Assembly (NCBI RefSeq): GCF_020515695.1
Contig: NZ_JAIWJA010000003.1
Span: 744,001 to 808,000, forward strand
Origin: Pseudomonas sp. MWU16-30317
GTDB taxonomy: Bacteria > Pseudomonadota > Gammaproteobacteria > Pseudomonadales > Pseudomonadaceae
Length of the DNA: 64,000 nt
Direction of reading: 5' to 3'
Position 1 is the first letter of the stretch, and each line of letters opens with the position of its first letter. Shown here one piece after another: positions 1-9,577 of the stretch. The translations under genes and the position numbers were made by a program. The notes under the pieces are model-generated. The model was not told the DNA's origin. It made no database searches and saw only the letters and a program-made list of their open reading frames with translations.

Positions 1-630
1 ATGTTGCAAGCGGCTGGGGTCGCAGACCGGCTCGTCGCCCGCCGAGCACTCCTTCAAGTCCTCCAGCACGACGGTGCTGTTGCCCGCATTGGTCAGGCTG
101 TAGTGCGTGTCGGTTTGCTCGATGCGTGTGTCGAAGCGGGTATGCGTGGGCCGCACGATGAAGATCGCGCCGTAGCCTGTGAGGACGTTGATGCCAGTCT
201 CCACAGCCGCTTTGTAGGCCTGTCGCTCATCCTCGGGCACCGCGAACTGGTCGTCCTTTTCGGGCACCACCGGGATGTAGCGCACGCGGTAGTAACGTTC
301 CCGATCACGCTCGCCCTGAAACAACAGCCGTGTGGCTTGCATGCCCTTGGGCGGGATGATCAACCGCGAGGGGGTGGCGATCAGGCCCCGGCGCTGGCCA
401 TCAGGCGCGCTGTGCAGGGGTGTTTCCAGGGGGCCGTCTGCGCCGTAGGTGATTTCATACAGGTCGACCCGTACGAAGGCGGTGCTGTCGCCACTGTTGC
501 TGATGCGCTTGCGGTAGCTGGACTGGGCGCCGTCCAGGTAGTCATAGACCGTGCCGATATAAATGTCGGGCGCGGCGGTGGCCGACAGGCTGAGGGCTCC
601 CAGCAGGGCGGCGAGGATGAATTTATACAT
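1..630 (-). CDS. CS1-type (alpha) fimbrial chaperone, 3' end outside window
   Basis: Periplasmic chaperone of an alternate chaperone-usher fimbria, expected to hold pilin and tip subunits folded until they reach the usher. The ATG at 630 opens a frame of 210 codons running without a stop to base 1, so the C-terminal part is missing from the window. The protein starts MYKFILAALLGALSLSATAA, a clear Sec signal peptide, and continues with a beta-rich domain that includes SRLIIPPKGMQATRLLFQ, the typical position of the G1/A1-strand segment of CooB/CfaA-like chaperones. It lies 30 bases after the tip adhesin gene on the same strand and is the last visible gene of the operon. Assignment rests on fold-like features and position, not on a strong motif. 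Confidence 0.8.
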   Translation of the reverse strand, partial: MYKFILAALLGALSLSATAAPDIYIGTVYDYLDGAQSSYRKRISNSGDSTAFVRVDLYEITYGADGPLETPLHSAPDGQRRGLIATPSRLIIPPKGMQATRLLFQGERDRERYYRVRYIPVVPEKDDQFAVPEDERQAYKAAVETGINVLTGYGAIFIVRPTHTRFDTRIEQTDTHYSLTNAGNSTVVLEDLKECSAGDEPVCDPSRLQH

Positions 631-660
631 GGCACGGATCCATTGTTTGACTGGCGAGCA

Positions 661-1902
661 TCAGGGTATGAGGAACGAATCCCACACTACCGTGACGTTG
701 CCGGAGTAGGTGGTGTCGGGGTACGTCAGCATGTCGTTGACATCGCTGCGGGCGACTTCGAAGTGCAGATTGCCGGTCTGGTCAGCCACGTAACGGCTCG
801 CCAGGGCAGTGACGTCATCGATGGTGGAGAGCAGCTTCCTGCTGACCGGGCCTCCGGTCAGTTCGTGCATGCCGGCGGGGAGGGTGATGCGCGTTTCCAC
901 GGGGACCCGGTGGCCGGCCGGATTGGCGATGGCGCAGTTGCCGCCCATCAGGTACTGGCACTCGATACGCATTTTCACCGGCCCGGAGCTGGTGAACTGG
1001 AACGGTTGGTCGCGAATGATCCGTTCGGGGCGTCGGCCACCGTTAAGCCAGGGGATCCAGCCGCCCTCGGGTTCGAGGGCCAGGCGGTCGGCGCCGGGCG
1101 GGAATACGGCGCGCAGGTGGTGGGAAACGGTGAGGGTTATTTTGATATTGAGGTTGGGGTCGTATGGGAGCAAGTTGTCGCCGAAATCGAAGTCAGCCCC
1201 TGGGCCGAGGGTGTACAAATAATCGGCTTCCCAGATACCCGCTGCCATGTTCAGCGGCGTCGGAGTGCGTATTTCATACATCAGCTCCAAAGCGTAGATG
1301 TGGAGTTGGTCCAAATCGAACGCAGTCTGTTTCGCACATTCAGCGACTACGGGCATTTGCCAGAAGAATCGGATGGTAGTGTCTCCGTCGACGCGGTGCA
1401 GTCGGCTGGTGCAGGGCGAGGGCGGGACTTCCAGCCCCCCACCGTTCCATAAAGCGCTGTGAGCAGCCGTCACGTCAGGAATACCGGTCGCGAAGGTCGC
1501 GTTAGGCGCGATCCTGAGTTCTCCGCCAAAACTGGTGAATCGCAGCTGCACAGTGCTCGTTTGGCCTGTGGTCGCATGCTGCACTGTGATATCACGCCAA
1601 TCGGCCGGGAGTTTGATGAAGAAACTTTGTCGGGGATCAGGATTATTAGCGATGATTGGTGTTTGATTCGCGAAGCGTCCAGGGAAGGTGATACTGACAT
1701 TCCCGTCACAAATGGCGGGCATGGTCCCGCACAGGTAGCCCGGCGCCGAGGTGTTGGTAAACACATTGTTGGTGGGATCGGCCAGCGAAGGCACGAACTC
1801 TGCGGTAATCCTTGCGTTAAATGCCATAGCCGACTCAGCTGCCATCAACACGCAACCCAGCCCCAAGGCTTGCACCCAACCTTTGAAAAATTCAGTAGTC
1901 AC
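661..1902 (-). CDS. CS1/CFA-I-type fimbrial tip adhesin (CooD-like minor subunit)
   Basis: 413-residue secreted protein expected at the fimbrial tip, where it would bind the host or surface and start assembly. Residues 1-27 (MTTEFFKGWVQALG...SAMA) form a signal peptide. The protein has scattered cysteine pairs in the N-terminal half, as in two-domain tip adhesins. The last ~150 residues end in SGNVTVVWDSFLIP, resembling the end of the pilin (VGNVNLAFDAVLVP) and so probably the pilin-like donor-strand domain. The size is close to that of CooD/CfaE-type tips (~360 aa). It sits between usher and chaperone genes with an 18-base gap to the usher. The ligand cannot be predicted. Confidence 0.75.
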   Translation of the reverse strand: MTTEFFKGWVQALGLGCVLMAAESAMAFNARITAEFVPSLADPTNNVFTNTSAPGYLCGTMPAICDGNVSITFPGRFANQTPIIANNPDPRQSFFIKLPADWRDITVQHATTGQTSTVQLRFTSFGGELRIAPNATFATGIPDVTAAHSALWNGGGLEVPPSPCTSRLHRVDGDTTIRFFWQMPVVAECAKQTAFDLDQLHIYALELMYEIRTPTPLNMAAGIWEADYLYTLGPGADFDFGDNLLPYDPNLNIKITLTVSHHLRAVFPPGADRLALEPEGGWIPWLNGGRRPERIIRDQPFQFTSSGPVKMRIECQYLMGGNCAIANPAGHRVPVETRITLPAGMHELTGGPVSRKLLSTIDDVTALASRYVADQTGNLHFEVARSDVNDMLTYPDTTYSGNVTVVWDSFLIP

Positions 1903-1920
1903 TTCAAATATTCCTGTGTT

Positions 1921-4443
1921 TTAACCCGCGGTCTCGACCGCCGGGGTTGCGGCGGCCACTTCGGCCGTCACGCAACGCAAATCACCCACCATCAGCACGT
2001 CGTTCTCACGGTTCAGCTGGGTTGGGTCCAAGGTAAAGGCGCACACGCGCTGGTCGTTCTTGCGTACTTCAAGCGTGGGCGTGCCTTCGCTCATCTCCAG
2101 GGAGAAGAAGCCGTCCACCTCGGTGACGCTGCGGCTGGCGTGGTTGACGATGTGCTGGCCTTTCATGGGGCGGCCGTTGGCATCGAGCAGGCGGCCGAGC
2201 ACGGTCATGGTCTTCATCACCCGCACTTTGCTGTAAGCCACGCCGCCTTTGTTGAGGTGGTAGCGGGCGCGGGGCGGCTGGATGTTGGCGGCGGGGGCAT
2301 GGTTGCCCTGGAAGTCGAACTGCACGGTGCTGTCGCGGTAGGCCGACACCGGTACGAAATTGCGCCCCGGCTTGAGGATCGTGCCGGTGCCGCTGAGGTC
2401 GTCGGCGCGCAGGGTGATGGTGTCCAGGTCGGATTCGACGTCGATGATCATTCCGGCCTGCTGCTGCGTGCTGCTGCCGGTGAGGGCGACCTTGCCGCCA
2501 CCCACCACCAGGTTGCTGGTGAGGTTAAGTGCGCCGGTGAGCGCGTTGTTGTAGGACGAGCGCTGCAAGAACACGTCGCCTTCGGCCAGTGGTGTGTGGA
2601 AACGCCCGGAGCCGCTGAGGCCGATGCCGTAGGTGTCGGTGGTGGCCGTGGCCGAGACGCTGGTCAGCGGGCCGCTTTGCAGTTGCTGCTGGTAGCCGAT
2701 GCTGGCGTTGCGATCGCTGTTGCCTTCGCGGTCGGTGCGGGTGCCGAGGCTGGCGTTGAGGCTTTTGCCCTGGCCGCCGACAGCCAGGGTGACACGCAGG
2801 TCGACGCCGCGGTTGCGCTCGTTACCACTGCTGATGCTGGCTGGGCGATCAAAGACCGAGAGTTGCCAGGTGGCGGCGTTGCCGAACAGGCGGCCGTGGC
2901 GCAGCCAGCTGAGGTCGATGGCCGAGCCCTGGATCTGGCCCTGCGTGTAGGAGTAGCGGGCGTTGAGGCTGTGGGTCGAGCTGAGGCGATGGTTGAGCGC
3001 CAGCGATGAATTGCTGACCGGGCCGTTGTAGAGATAACGCTGGCGCACCTGGGTGCCATCGATGAGGGTCTCGTAAGTATTGCGGTTGTCGAGCCAGCTG
3101 CGGTTGTGACTGGCGATCAGGTTGCCGCTGCCGTAGTTGTGCAGGGCCTGCACGTCCATGCCGGTGCCGTGGTCCTGAGTCTTATAGAGGTTGGCGTACA
3201 GGTTGGAAGCGCTGCCTACGCCTAGGTCGAGGGAGGTGCCCAGCTGATTGCGTGCCTTGACCTGACGGGCCGACAGCCCGACCACGGCGCGTGGATGGAG
3301 CAGGTAGTTGACGGCCGCACCTGCGGTGGTGCCAGCATCGGGTTGTGGGTCCCAGCTGCTGAGCAGTTGCGTTTCGCGGCCCAGAAAGGTGTTGAAGCGC
3401 CAGCGCTGGTCGGGGTTGCGCCAGTTGTTGGGTTTGTACACCAGCTCGTCGGTGCGGGATGTCTCTTGGCCGTCTTCGAGCAAACGCACTTCGACGTCGT
3501 AGATGCCGCCGGGCAATGGCCGGGTGTCGAGGGTCTGCAGGCCGGGTTGCACTTGCTGGGTGTTGATCAGCACGCCGTCGCGATAGATCTCGACCACGGC
3601 TTCGCGGTTGGCGGTGACGTACAGCGGATACACCGCGGCCTTGGTGCCTTCGACGGCGAGGCTGTCGGAACTGCCCAGCATGACGCCCATGACTGTGTCG
3701 GGGCTGGCGCCAAAGGTGCGCGGCTGGCGGCTCAGGCCTTCGGCGGTGGGCATGAAATAACCCAAGCGCACGAAGCTGCCTTTGCGTTCGGTCTGGGTGT
3801 GGAGTTCATGCAGGGCGTATTGGGTCTGGCCGTATTGGCCGCCGGTCCTGTTGGCCTGCATGTTGGCGGTCTGCGTCCAGTTGCCGAGGCTGGCGATGGC
3901 TTGCAGGCCATAGCGGCCACCCATGTCCTGATCCTGGCCGCCGGAGAGGTTCAGCTGGTTGCGCAGCATCACGCCGGTGCTGCCCTGTTCGGGCAGGTGG
4001 TAGAACTGCGACTCGGCGGTGGCGCGTTCGACGTTGCGGGTCACCAGGGCCAGTTCGGAGTTTTGCAGGCTGTAGTGCACCGCGAGCAGGCCGTTGTCGC
4101 AAGCGGTTTGACAGGCACCCAGGGCGACGCCTTGTTGCAGCCGGGCGCGCCAGAGGTCGCGCTCGGCGGGGCCGATGTCGCTGTCGCGGGTGTCGGTGAA
4201 GTCGAGCAGGGTCACGTGGTCATCGCGGGACAGCACCACCATGGCTTCACCGAGTTCCTTGTTGTCCAGCACGATGCGCACGGCCAGCGGTACGTCGAAA
4301 AAGTGTTCTTGAAATTCTTGTGGCAAGCCTTTCGCCTGTGCCAGCAGACTCGGTTGCGCAGCGGGCGGTTCTGATGCGGCGACGGGCATGCCCACGCAGG
4401 CGATCAGGGCTATCGCGCTGGCGAGCGGCGTCATACGGAACAT
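1921..4443 (-). CDS. CS1/CFA-I-type outer-membrane fimbrial usher (TcfC/CooC-like)
   Basis: Outer-membrane pore that accepts chaperone-subunit complexes and secretes the growing fimbria. From MFRMTPLASAIALIAC the protein is 840 residues with a Sec signal (1-~25). It has an N-terminal domain, a long beta-barrel region with alternating aromatic residues, and a C-terminal carboxypeptidase-regulatory-like domain (TVLGRLLDANGRPMKGQHIV, then DGFFSLEM). There is no gamma-type FimD signature. An upstream in-frame ATG at 4494 exists, but the start at 4443 places the hydrophobic signal at the N-terminus. It is the second gene of the operon, about 110 bases after the pilin gene. Confidence 0.85.
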   Translation of the reverse strand: MFRMTPLASAIALIACVGMPVAASEPPAAQPSLLAQAKGLPQEFQEHFFDVPLAVRIVLDNKELGEAMVVLSRDDHVTLLDFTDTRDSDIGPAERDLWRARLQQGVALGACQTACDNGLLAVHYSLQNSELALVTRNVERATAESQFYHLPEQGSTGVMLRNQLNLSGGQDQDMGGRYGLQAIASLGNWTQTANMQANRTGGQYGQTQYALHELHTQTERKGSFVRLGYFMPTAEGLSRQPRTFGASPDTVMGVMLGSSDSLAVEGTKAAVYPLYVTANREAVVEIYRDGVLINTQQVQPGLQTLDTRPLPGGIYDVEVRLLEDGQETSRTDELVYKPNNWRNPDQRWRFNTFLGRETQLLSSWDPQPDAGTTAGAAVNYLLHPRAVVGLSARQVKARNQLGTSLDLGVGSASNLYANLYKTQDHGTGMDVQALHNYGSGNLIASHNRSWLDNRNTYETLIDGTQVRQRYLYNGPVSNSSLALNHRLSSTHSLNARYSYTQGQIQGSAIDLSWLRHGRLFGNAATWQLSVFDRPASISSGNERNRGVDLRVTLAVGGQGKSLNASLGTRTDREGNSDRNASIGYQQQLQSGPLTSVSATATTDTYGIGLSGSGRFHTPLAEGDVFLQRSSYNNALTGALNLTSNLVVGGGKVALTGSSTQQQAGMIIDVESDLDTITLRADDLSGTGTILKPGRNFVPVSAYRDSTVQFDFQGNHAPAANIQPPRARYHLNKGGVAYSKVRVMKTMTVLGRLLDANGRPMKGQHIVNHASRSVTEVDGFFSLEMSEGTPTLEVRKNDQRVCAFTLDPTQLNRENDVLMVGDLRCVTAEVAAATPAVETAG

Positions 4444-4495
4444 GGCAAATCCTTGGCGGGTGTGGTCTAGCGCGTTGCCCCGCGACGACGACACG

Positions 4496-4509
4496 GTTGC
4501 GGGGGCAAC
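4496..4509 (-). terminator. Short hairpin between pilin and usher genes (possible attenuator)
   Basis: GTTGC-GGGG-GCAAC forms a 5-bp stem with a 4-base loop just downstream of the pilin stop codon, without a U-tract. Hairpins here often lower usher expression relative to major pilin or stabilise pilin mRNA. This is inference from position only. Confidence 0.25.
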
Positions 4510-4554
4510 GAGGGGTTCAGCTCAGAGCGGGTGCGTCATTGAGGAATGACGCGA

Positions 4555-5049
4555 TCAAGGAACCAGGACAGCGTCGAAGGCCAGGTTGACGTTGCCCACG
4601 TAGGTGCCTTCCTTGTAGCCACCGGTGGTGGGCTTGACCGGATCGATGTCCAGGTAAACCGTCGGCGACAGGGCAGCCTCGGCTTTGGTCAGCACGGCTA
4701 CAGGGGTGGTGGTGAGGGCGACACCATTGAACTTGACGCTCAGGTCGATGGTTTCGGTGGCGCTGCTCAGGGCGGGCAGATCCAGTACCGAGGCTTCGAT
4801 GCTGCCAGCGGTGTGCTTGGCGTAGAAGGCGGCGCGCAGGGATTCGAGGGATTCGGCGCCGGGGTTCCACTTCAGGTTGTTGACCTTGGAGGTCAGGTCC
4901 GGATCGACTGGCTGTACCATGAACGAGGACGACGGCACGCTGGCTTCAAGCTGGATGGTGTGGCGGACCTGTGCGGCCTGACTGCTTACGGAGGCGGCGA
5001 GTGCCGCGATGGCGAGGGGAGCAAGGACAGCATTTTTGATCAAAGACAT
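4555..5049 (-). CDS. CS1-type fimbrial major subunit (pilin)
   Basis: Major structural subunit of the alpha-type fimbria. From MSLIKNAVLAPLAIAALAAS it is 164 residues with a Sec signal ending after SSQA. The mature start AAQVRHTIQLEASVPSSSF matches the N-terminal donor-strand region of CS1/CFA-I pilins. The C-terminus is GNVNLAFDAVLVP. An upstream in-frame ATG at 5073 would add eight polar residues in front of the signal and is less likely. First gene of the operon; a dyad at 5160-5173 and an AT-rich -10-like TATATT lie upstream. Confidence 0.88.
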   Translation of the reverse strand: MSLIKNAVLAPLAIAALAASVSSQAAQVRHTIQLEASVPSSSFMVQPVDPDLTSKVNNLKWNPGAESLESLRAAFYAKHTAGSIEASVLDLPALSSATETIDLSVKFNGVALTTTPVAVLTKAEAALSPTVYLDIDPVKPTTGGYKEGTYVGNVNLAFDAVLVP

Positions 5050-5159
5050 GGAATTTCCCTTTGGTGTGGACAAACTTGAACGGTCCCAAACCCTTACAGC
5101 ACGTGGCCTGTAGCGGTTTCGACGGTGCGGACTTTAAGGTGAATTCCGAGGGGGAAATA

Positions 5160-5173
5160 TAGGACAAGTCTTA
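5160..5173 (-). promoter_or_regulatory. Near-palindromic site upstream of the fimbrial operon (RcsB/NarL-type box?)
   Basis: On the minus strand the site reads TAAGACTTGTCCTA, an almost perfect dyad (TARGAC-WW-GTCYTA). It matches 11 of 14 positions of the enteric Rcs box TAAGAATATTCCTA. A -10-like TATATT directly overlaps its downstream edge, and no good -35 is present, which would fit activator dependence. The identity of the regulator is inference. Confidence 0.35.
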
Positions 5174-5342
5174 AAATGAAGCGCGCTAATGTTTTTTGTC
5201 GCGGTAACTTTTTACGAAGCTAAATACCCCTCGTTTTAAGGGGCAGACTGGCGGTCGATGGATTGTCCTGACTATTACAAGTATTTGTATACAATCGGCA
5301 CGACAGTTGCAGGCTCCCAGATACACACTTTGGGGGTTCTCC

Positions 5343-7277
5343 ATGCAGTTCTGGCGACGCAGTATCCAGTGGCAGCTGATCTTGAGCATGGGCACTGCCC
5401 TGCTGGTCAGTATTTTGATCGTGGTCGGCATCTATACCGTGGTGGTCAACCGCCTGGCGCAGACCTATCTGCTCGAGACGGCCATGCCGGCCAGCATCGA
5501 GGCGATGCGCAACGACATTGAGCGGATTCTGGTGCGCCCACTCACCGCCGCCGAGGACATCGCCAGCAACACCATGGTGCGCCAGTGGCTGGCCGAGGGC
5601 GAAAACGGTGCTCAGGTGCCGCAGTTTGCGGGCTATCTGGATGGCGTGCGGGCGCAGCACAAGGCATTCACTGCGCTGATCGGGTCGGCGGCGACCAGTC
5701 GTTATTACACCGAAAAAGGCCTGGACCGGACCCTCAGCCGTACCGAAGCGAAGGACGCCTGGTTCTACGGTTTTCTCGACAGCGGCAAGCCGCGCACCCT
5801 TAATATCGATAACGACACGGCCACCGGCGCCTTGACGCTGTTCATCGACCTGCGCGTGGAACAGGCCGGCAAGTTGCTGGGTATCGCGGGGCTGGGTTTG
5901 AGCATGGACGAGCTGTCGGGCTTGATCAAAAACTACAGCTTTGGCGAGCGCGGCAAGGTGTATCTGGTGCGCGGTGATGGCTTGATCCAGATTCATCCGC
6001 AAACCGATCTGAGCGGCAAGCGTCAGTTGGCGGAGCAGATTGGCGCGCAGGCGGCGCAGTCGGTGCTGGGCAAGTCGGTGCTGAGCACCGCAAAGTTTCA
6101 GCGCGGTGGCGAGGACTATCTGGCCTTGAGTCTGCCTTTGCGGGATCTGAACTGGACACTGGTGGCCGAGGTGCCCGAGGCGCAGATCTACGCCCAGGCG
6201 CGGCAGGCCATGTGGTTGACCAGTCTGATCGGCCTGGGTGTGGCGCTGGTGTGCTTGCTGTTGGTGGTGTGGCTTGCGCGTAGTCTGGTCAAGCCGATTC
6301 GCCAAGTGACCACAGCGTTGGTGGCGATCGGCAGTGGCGGGGGGGATTTGACCCATCGGCTGGATGACAGCCGCGCGGATGAGTTGGGGGATCTGGCGCG
6401 GGGTTTCAATCGGTTTTTGGGCAGTCAGCGGGACATGATCGCGGATGTGTTGAGCACCAGCGAGCGCTTGCGCTCGACCGTGGGGCAGGTGGCCCGGGTA
6501 GTGGATAACACCGCAGATCGCGCCGGGCGCCAGCAGGAGATGACCGATATGGTTGCCACGGCGGTGCATGAGATGGGGCTGACGGTGCAGGAGATCGCGC
6601 AGAACGCCGGCAATGCGGCCAGCGCCTCGCAGTCAGCGCGCGATGAGGCGTTGCAGGCGCGGGAGGTGGTGCGCGGGTCGATCGTGCATATCGAGGGCAT
6701 GAGCGACGAGATCGGGGTGGCGTCGGCGGCGGTGGGTGAGCTGGCGACCCAGGTGGCGTCGATCGATCAGGTGCTCGCGGTGATCCGCGGGATTTCGGAG
6801 CAGACCAATTTGCTGGCCTTGAACGCGGCGATCGAGGCGGCGCGGGCGGGGGAGATGGGCCGTGGCTTTGCGGTGGTGGCGGATGAGGTGCGGACCTTGG
6901 CCAAGCGTACGCAGCTGTCGACCGACGAGATTCAGCAGATGATCGCGCGCTTGAAGCAGGGCGCGCAGAACGCCGTGTCGTCAATGCAGACCGGGCAGGC
7001 GGCAACCGGCACCGGTGTGCAATCGAGTCAGCGCACCGGGGCGTCGTTGGCGGCGATTACCGAGCAGGTCGAGCGGATCAGCGATATGAACCATCAGGTG
7101 GCGACGGCGACCGAAGAGCAATCGGCGGTGACCGAAGAGATCAACCGCAATGTGCAAGGGATTTCCGACCTGGCCCGGGCGACAGCGGGCGAGGTAAGGG
7201 ATTGCCGCGAGGAGTGTCGAGCGTTGACCGGGTTGGCGGATGATCTGGCGCGGCAGATGGGGGGATTCAGGCTTTAA
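5343..7277 (+). CDS. Methyl-accepting chemotaxis protein with periplasmic Cache-type sensor
   Basis: Transmembrane chemoreceptor that signals to CheA/CheW. The 644-residue protein has a first membrane segment at about 10-36 and a ~250-residue periplasmic domain whose size and arrangement fit dCache. A second membrane segment lies at about 288-316, followed by a HAMP linker and a cytoplasmic signalling domain. The conserved hairpin tip ([20 protein letters not shown]) is at about 485-505. There is no C-terminal NWETF-like pentapeptide for CheR tethering. The start [10 protein letters not shown] follows GGGGGTTCTCC; an upstream in-frame ATG at 5307 lacks support. The ligand is unknown; many dCache receptors of pseudomonads bind amino acids or organic acids. 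It is divergent from the fimbrial operon. Confidence 0.93.
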   Translation: MQFWRRSIQWQLILSMGTALLVSILIVVGIYTVVVNRLAQTYLLETAMPASIEAMRNDIERILVRPLTAAEDIASNTMVRQWLAEGENGAQVPQFAGYLDGVRAQHKAFTALIGSAATSRYYTEKGLDRTLSRTEAKDAWFYGFLDSGKPRTLNIDNDTATGALTLFIDLRVEQAGKLLGIAGLGLSMDELSGLIKNYSFGERGKVYLVRGDGLIQIHPQTDLSGKRQLAEQIGAQAAQSVLGKSVLSTAKFQRGGEDYLALSLPLRDLNWTLVAEVPEAQIYAQARQAMWLTSLIGLGVALVCLLLVVWLARSLVKPIRQVTTALVAIGSGGGDLTHRLDDSRADELGDLARGFNRFLGSQRDMIADVLSTSERLRSTVGQVARVVDNTADRAGRQQEMTDMVATAVHEMGLTVQEIAQNAGNAASASQSARDEALQAREVVRGSIVHIEGMSDEIGVASAAVGELATQVASIDQVLAVIRGISEQTNLLALNAAIEAARAGEMGRGFAVVADEVRTLAKRTQLSTDEIQQMIARLKQGAQNAVSSMQTGQAATGTGVQSSQRTGASLAAITEQVERISDMNHQVATATEEQSAVTEEINRNVQGISDLARATAGEVRDCREECRALTGLADDLARQMGGFRL

Positions 7278-7307
7278 CGCGGGCTCGGATTTTTGTAGAT
7301 CTACTCT

Positions 7308-7391
7308 GTAGCGAGGGGGCTTGCCCCGGATTGGGCGTATCAGGCACGAATCGGTGTCTGGGCCGTTTTCGGGGGCAAGCCCCCTCGCTAC
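7308..7391. repeat. REP pair, family B
   Basis: GTAGCGAGGGGGCTTGCCCC at 7308-7327 and its exact reverse complement at 7372-7391 bracket a 44-base spacer. It lies between the convergent chemoreceptor and threonine aldolase genes, where it could also act as a bidirectional transcription stop. Confidence 0.85.
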
Positions 7392-7414
7392 AGGCGTCGT
7401 GCGCGGTGAGCCTG

Positions 7415-8458
7415 TCACCCGCCTTGCATCACCGCTCGGATGTCCGCCGCCAGGGCGTGAACGCGCGCTTCTTGCGTATCCCACGAGCACATGAACCGCG
7501 CGCCACCTTCGCCAATGAAGGTGTAGAACCTCCAGCCCTTACCGCGCAACGCTTCCAGTGCTGCTTCCGACATTTGCAGAAACACCCCATTGGCCTGCAC
7601 CGGGAACAACAACTCCACGCCGGGGATGTCGGCTGTCAGCTGCTTGAGCAGTTGGGCGCTGGCGTTGGCGTGGCGAGCATGTTTGAGCCAGGCGTCGTTT
7701 TCCAGCAGGCCGACCCAGGGTGCCGAGAGGAAGCGCATCTTCGAGGCCAGTTGGCCGGCCTGTTTGCAGCGGTAATCGAAGTCGGTGGCCAGTTCGTGTT
7801 TGAAGAACAGGATGGCTTCACCTACCGCCATGCCGTTTTTGGTGCCGCCGAAGCACAGCACGTCGACGCCGGATTGCCAGGTCAGTTCGGCCGGTGTGCA
7901 GCCGAGGAAGGCGCAGGCGTTGGCGAAACGGGCGCCGTCCATGTGCAGGTTGAGGCCCAGTTCCTTGCAGGTGGCGCTGATCGCCTTGATCTCGTCGGGG
8001 GTGTAGACGCTGCCGCACTCGGTGGCCTGGGTGAGGGTGACCACGCGCGGTTTGGGGTAGTGGATGTCCTGACGCTTGAGGGCCACTTCGCGGATGGCGG
8101 CGGGGGTGAGTTTGCCGTCTTCGGTGCGGGCGGTGAGGAGTTTGGAACCGTTGGAGAAGAATTCCGGGGCGCCGCATTCGTCGGTGTCGACATGGGCGGT
8201 TTCGGAGCAGATGACGCTGTGGTAGCTCTGGCACAGTGACGACAGGGCCAGGGAGTTGGCCGCAGTGCCGTTGAAGGCGAAGAAGACTTCGCAGTCGGTT
8301 TCGAACAATTGGCGGAATTGATCGGCGGCCTTGGCGGTCCATTGATCGTCGCCATAGGCGCGCTCGTGACCGTGGTTGGCGGCTTCCATCGCTGCCCAGG
8401 CCTCCGGGCAGATGCCTGAATAGTTGTCGCTGGCAAACTGCTGGCTTTGCTCGTTCAT
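7415..8458 (-). CDS. ltaE: Low-specificity L-threonine aldolase
   Basis: PLP enzyme that cleaves L-threonine/allo-threonine to glycine and acetaldehyde. It is 347 residues from MNEQSQQFASDNYSG. The family N-terminus (FASDNYSGICPEAWAAM), the CGSVYTP segment, the MDGARFANA segment and the PLP-lysine motif (CFGGTKNGM) are all present, and length matches the family. The reading frame stays open far upstream, but those codons cover a REP; the chosen ATG begins the conserved protein. It lies about 1.1 kb from glyA on the opposite strand, so the two share glycine as a product without being an operon. Confidence 0.93.
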   Translation of the reverse strand: MNEQSQQFASDNYSGICPEAWAAMEAANHGHERAYGDDQWTAKAADQFRQLFETDCEVFFAFNGTAANSLALSSLCQSYHSVICSETAHVDTDECGAPEFFSNGSKLLTARTEDGKLTPAAIREVALKRQDIHYPKPRVVTLTQATECGSVYTPDEIKAISATCKELGLNLHMDGARFANACAFLGCTPAELTWQSGVDVLCFGGTKNGMAVGEAILFFKHELATDFDYRCKQAGQLASKMRFLSAPWVGLLENDAWLKHARHANASAQLLKQLTADIPGVELLFPVQANGVFLQMSEAALEALRGKGWRFYTFIGEGGARFMCSWDTQEARVHALAADIRAVMQGG

Positions 8459-8541
8459 GGCCGGTTCCTTGTGATCGATGATGGGGCACTTTAGCGGGAA
8501 ATGCGGCGTGTGCGTATCGGTAAATGGTGGTGAAGCCGAGA

Positions 8542-8642
8542 GCCTCTTCGCGGCCGAACGCGCACCCTTGCTCCCACAAGTGTACGGCTCAGGTGCTGCT
8601 TGCACTGTGGGAGCAAGGGTGCGCGTTCGGCGGCGAAGAGGC
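8542..8642. repeat. REP pair, family C
   Basis: Arms GCCTCTTCGCGGCCGAACGC... and ...GCGTTCGGCGGCGAAGAGGC face each other around GGGAGCAAGGGTGCGCG cores. It lies in the divergent region between ltaE and the traX-like gene. The same family recurs at 63756-63840. Confidence 0.8.
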
Positions 8643-8677
8643 CGGTACAGCCACACAAACGCCATAGGGAAACCCAC

Positions 8678-9403
8678 ATGCAGGCAAATCGCGACACGGC
8701 ACTGGATGCCCTCAAGTGGCTGGCCATGCTGAGCATGGTGCTCGACCACCTGCGCTACATCGGCGATTCACTGGACCCGCTGTATATCCCCGGTCGCCTG
8801 GCGTTCCCGTGGTTTTGCCTGGCGATTGCGGCGCATCAGGCGCGGCGTGATCGAACCGCACCGTTGCCGTGGCGGTACCTGGGCTGGATGCTGGCGTTCA
8901 CGCTGTTGTCGGAATGGCCGTATCGGCTGTTCGTCGTACCGGCTGAAACACTCAGTGTCATGCCCACCCTGACGCTCGGCCTGCTGGTCGCCAATGCGCT
9001 CAGGCAACGCACGCCCTTGGCCCTCGCGCTAGGCGCGCTGGCATTGGGCGTGGCGGCGCGCTGGAGCGACGATTTGATGTTCGGTCTGCCCGGCGTGCTG
9101 CTGCCGGCGGTGATGTGGCTGGTCTATAAGCGCCCGCTGGCGTGGCAGATCCTGCCGGGGCTGGTGTGCCTGTTGGCGAACGTGTGGCTCGAACTGCTCG
9201 ATCAGTCGATGCAGGGCTATTGGGTGGCCATGGCGGGCATCGCCGCCTGCCTGCTGGCGCCGGCGCTGGGCATGTCGCTTTTACGTCAGCGCCTGGCTGT
9301 GGCTATCCCGCCTTTGGGCCGTTGGGGCTACGGTTTCTACCCGCTGCACTTCCTCTGCTTGTGGGCGCTGAAGGCCCTGATTCTGGGGCCTGCAGCGTCT
9401 TGA
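8678..9403 (+). CDS. TraX-family integral membrane protein
   Basis: 241-residue polytopic inner-membrane protein with about eight hydrophobic segments. The N-terminus ALDALKWLAMLSMVLDHLRY and the later GYGFYPLHFLCLW motif are typical of TraX, the F-plasmid pilin N-acetylase family, which is widespread as a chromosomal acyltransferase-like protein. The start MQANRDTALD follows the REP; an upstream in-frame ATG (8600) lies inside the REP and is rejected. No conjugation genes are nearby, so the substrate is unknown. Confidence 0.85.
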   Translation: MQANRDTALDALKWLAMLSMVLDHLRYIGDSLDPLYIPGRLAFPWFCLAIAAHQARRDRTAPLPWRYLGWMLAFTLLSEWPYRLFVVPAETLSVMPTLTLGLLVANALRQRTPLALALGALALGVAARWSDDLMFGLPGVLLPAVMWLVYKRPLAWQILPGLVCLLANVWLELLDQSMQGYWVAMAGIAACLLAPALGMSLLRQRLAVAIPPLGRWGYGFYPLHFLCLWALKALILGPAAS

Positions 9404-9577
9404 CAGGGCTCAATCCATCCCGCCACCGACAGCCATGTCGTAAACGCACCTTTGCGTGGCGTGCGTAGGCATCTGAGCCGCACGCGCCAGCCCTACCATC
9501 GCATCCATAGGGCGGCCTTCCCGTGGGGGCCGCTGACCTGATGCCACAGGCGCGACGCCGCCGCCGGGAGAACCCTG

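Noticed and set aside
1..1452. Plus-strand ORF of 483 codons opposite the fimbrial chaperone and tip genes
   Set aside because: Antisense shadow: no recognisable family, while the minus-strand frames give signal peptides and fimbrial domains.
8600..8677. N-terminal extension of the TraX-like protein
   Set aside because: The extension is translated REP sequence.
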